Below are positions 6,146-6,295 of a stretch of DNA of 6,295 bases, in pieces (positions within the stretch are counted from its first letter, which is position 1; every line of letters starts with the position of its first letter). The stretch is from contig SYAK01000154.1 in the NCBI GenBank assembly GCA_005788935.1, positions 1 to 6,295 on the forward strand, read 5' to 3'. A model generated the notes under the pieces. It worked only from the letters and a program-made list of their open reading frames with translations, had not been told where the DNA came from and did no database searches. Origin of the DNA: Pseudomonadota bacterium. Lineage in GTDB: Bacteria; Myxococcota; UBA9042; PHBI01. A program made the position numbers and the translations under genes.

Positions 6146-6202
6146 CAGACGGTGGCCAGTTTGCGCGTGGAAACGGCGAGTAGCGCGTGTCGCCACCATC
6201 TG
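6146..6202. repeat. 11-bp inverted repeat beside the IS remnant
   Basis: CAGACGGTGGC (6146-6156) pairs with GCCACCATCTG (6192-6202), 10 of 11 positions. In a minus-strand transcript the odd pair is U-G, so the stem would be fully paired. The 35-base spacer holds GCGCGTG twice (6163-6169, 6183-6189). It lies between the IS remnant and a possible gene end at 6218, where a terminator or a leftover element end would both make sense. The long loop and lack of a T-run weaken the terminator reading. Confidence 0.35.
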
Positions 6203-6217
6203 GCAGGCGATCAGACC

Positions 6218-6295
6218 TTATAGCTCAAAGGGCGGGCCCAGCTCGGGGAGCACGAGCGCGGAGGTGGGGGCGTGCTCGAAGTGGTGCCCGGGTCG
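6218..6295 (-). CDS. Possible C-terminal end of an unknown protein (partial)
   Basis: One minus-strand frame runs open from the right edge to TAA at 6218-6220 and gives 25 residues ending ALVLPELGPPFEL. The composition is plausible for a real protein and the frame ends just before the inverted repeat at 6146-6202, which could be its terminator. The stretch is too short to identify. Another plus-strand frame is also open here, so this is a weak call. Confidence 0.25.
   Translation of the reverse strand, partial: RPGHHFEHAPTSALVLPELGPPFEL

Noticed and set aside
5574..6295. Complete, active IS4 element
   Set aside because: Only the C-terminal half with the catalytic Glu is present, the regions with the two Asp residues are missing, and no terminal inverted repeats or target duplication can be seen.

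Overview
The window is a GC-rich bacterial segment. It carries two very long leucine-rich-repeat (LRR) genes in tandem on the minus strand, a broken IS4-family transposase against the start of the second one, and the tail of an ABC-transporter ATPase on the plus strand at the left edge. The strong codon bias toward G/C at third positions, the large in-house LRR proteins without signal peptides and the style of the IS4 transposase resemble large-genome soil bacteria such as Myxococcota. That assignment is inference; no marker gene is present.

Layout, left to right. Positions 1-203 (+) hold the last 66 residues of an ABC ATPase (Walker B, D-loop, H-loop). A 63-base convergent gap with an imperfect palindrome follows. 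Positions 267-3050 (-) hold a 927-residue protein, here LrrA: an unrecognised N-terminal domain, about 25 LRRs, then two tandem domains that look like the ribosomal protein L7/L12 C-terminal fold. Positions 3051-3259 are intergenic, with an AT-rich promoter candidate for LrrA, a UUCG hairpin just before a strong Shine-Dalgarno, a 9-bp inverted repeat and a cluster of GTCC/GGAC dyads. Positions 3260-5569 (-) hold the paralogue, here LrrB, with the same N-terminal domain and the same 25 LRRs in the same order, but without the L7/L12-like tail and without the first ~20 residues. Positions 5574-6143 (-) hold the C-terminal half of an IS4 transposase with an intact YREK signature. The last ~150 bases hold an inverted repeat and possibly the 3' end of another minus-strand gene.

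LrrA and LrrB look like products of whole-gene duplication. Their N-terminal domains align without gaps (about 77 of 141 residues identical by hand count) and their LRR blocks differ by only three residues in length. LRR domains usually bind proteins, so these are probably cytoplasmic interaction proteins; no enzymatic domain is visible. The point of most interest is the architecture: unknown domain + LRR + tandem L7/L12-CTD-like domains, next to a tail-less paralogue whose start has been cut by an IS remnant. (LrrA and LrrB are labels used only here, not established gene names.)
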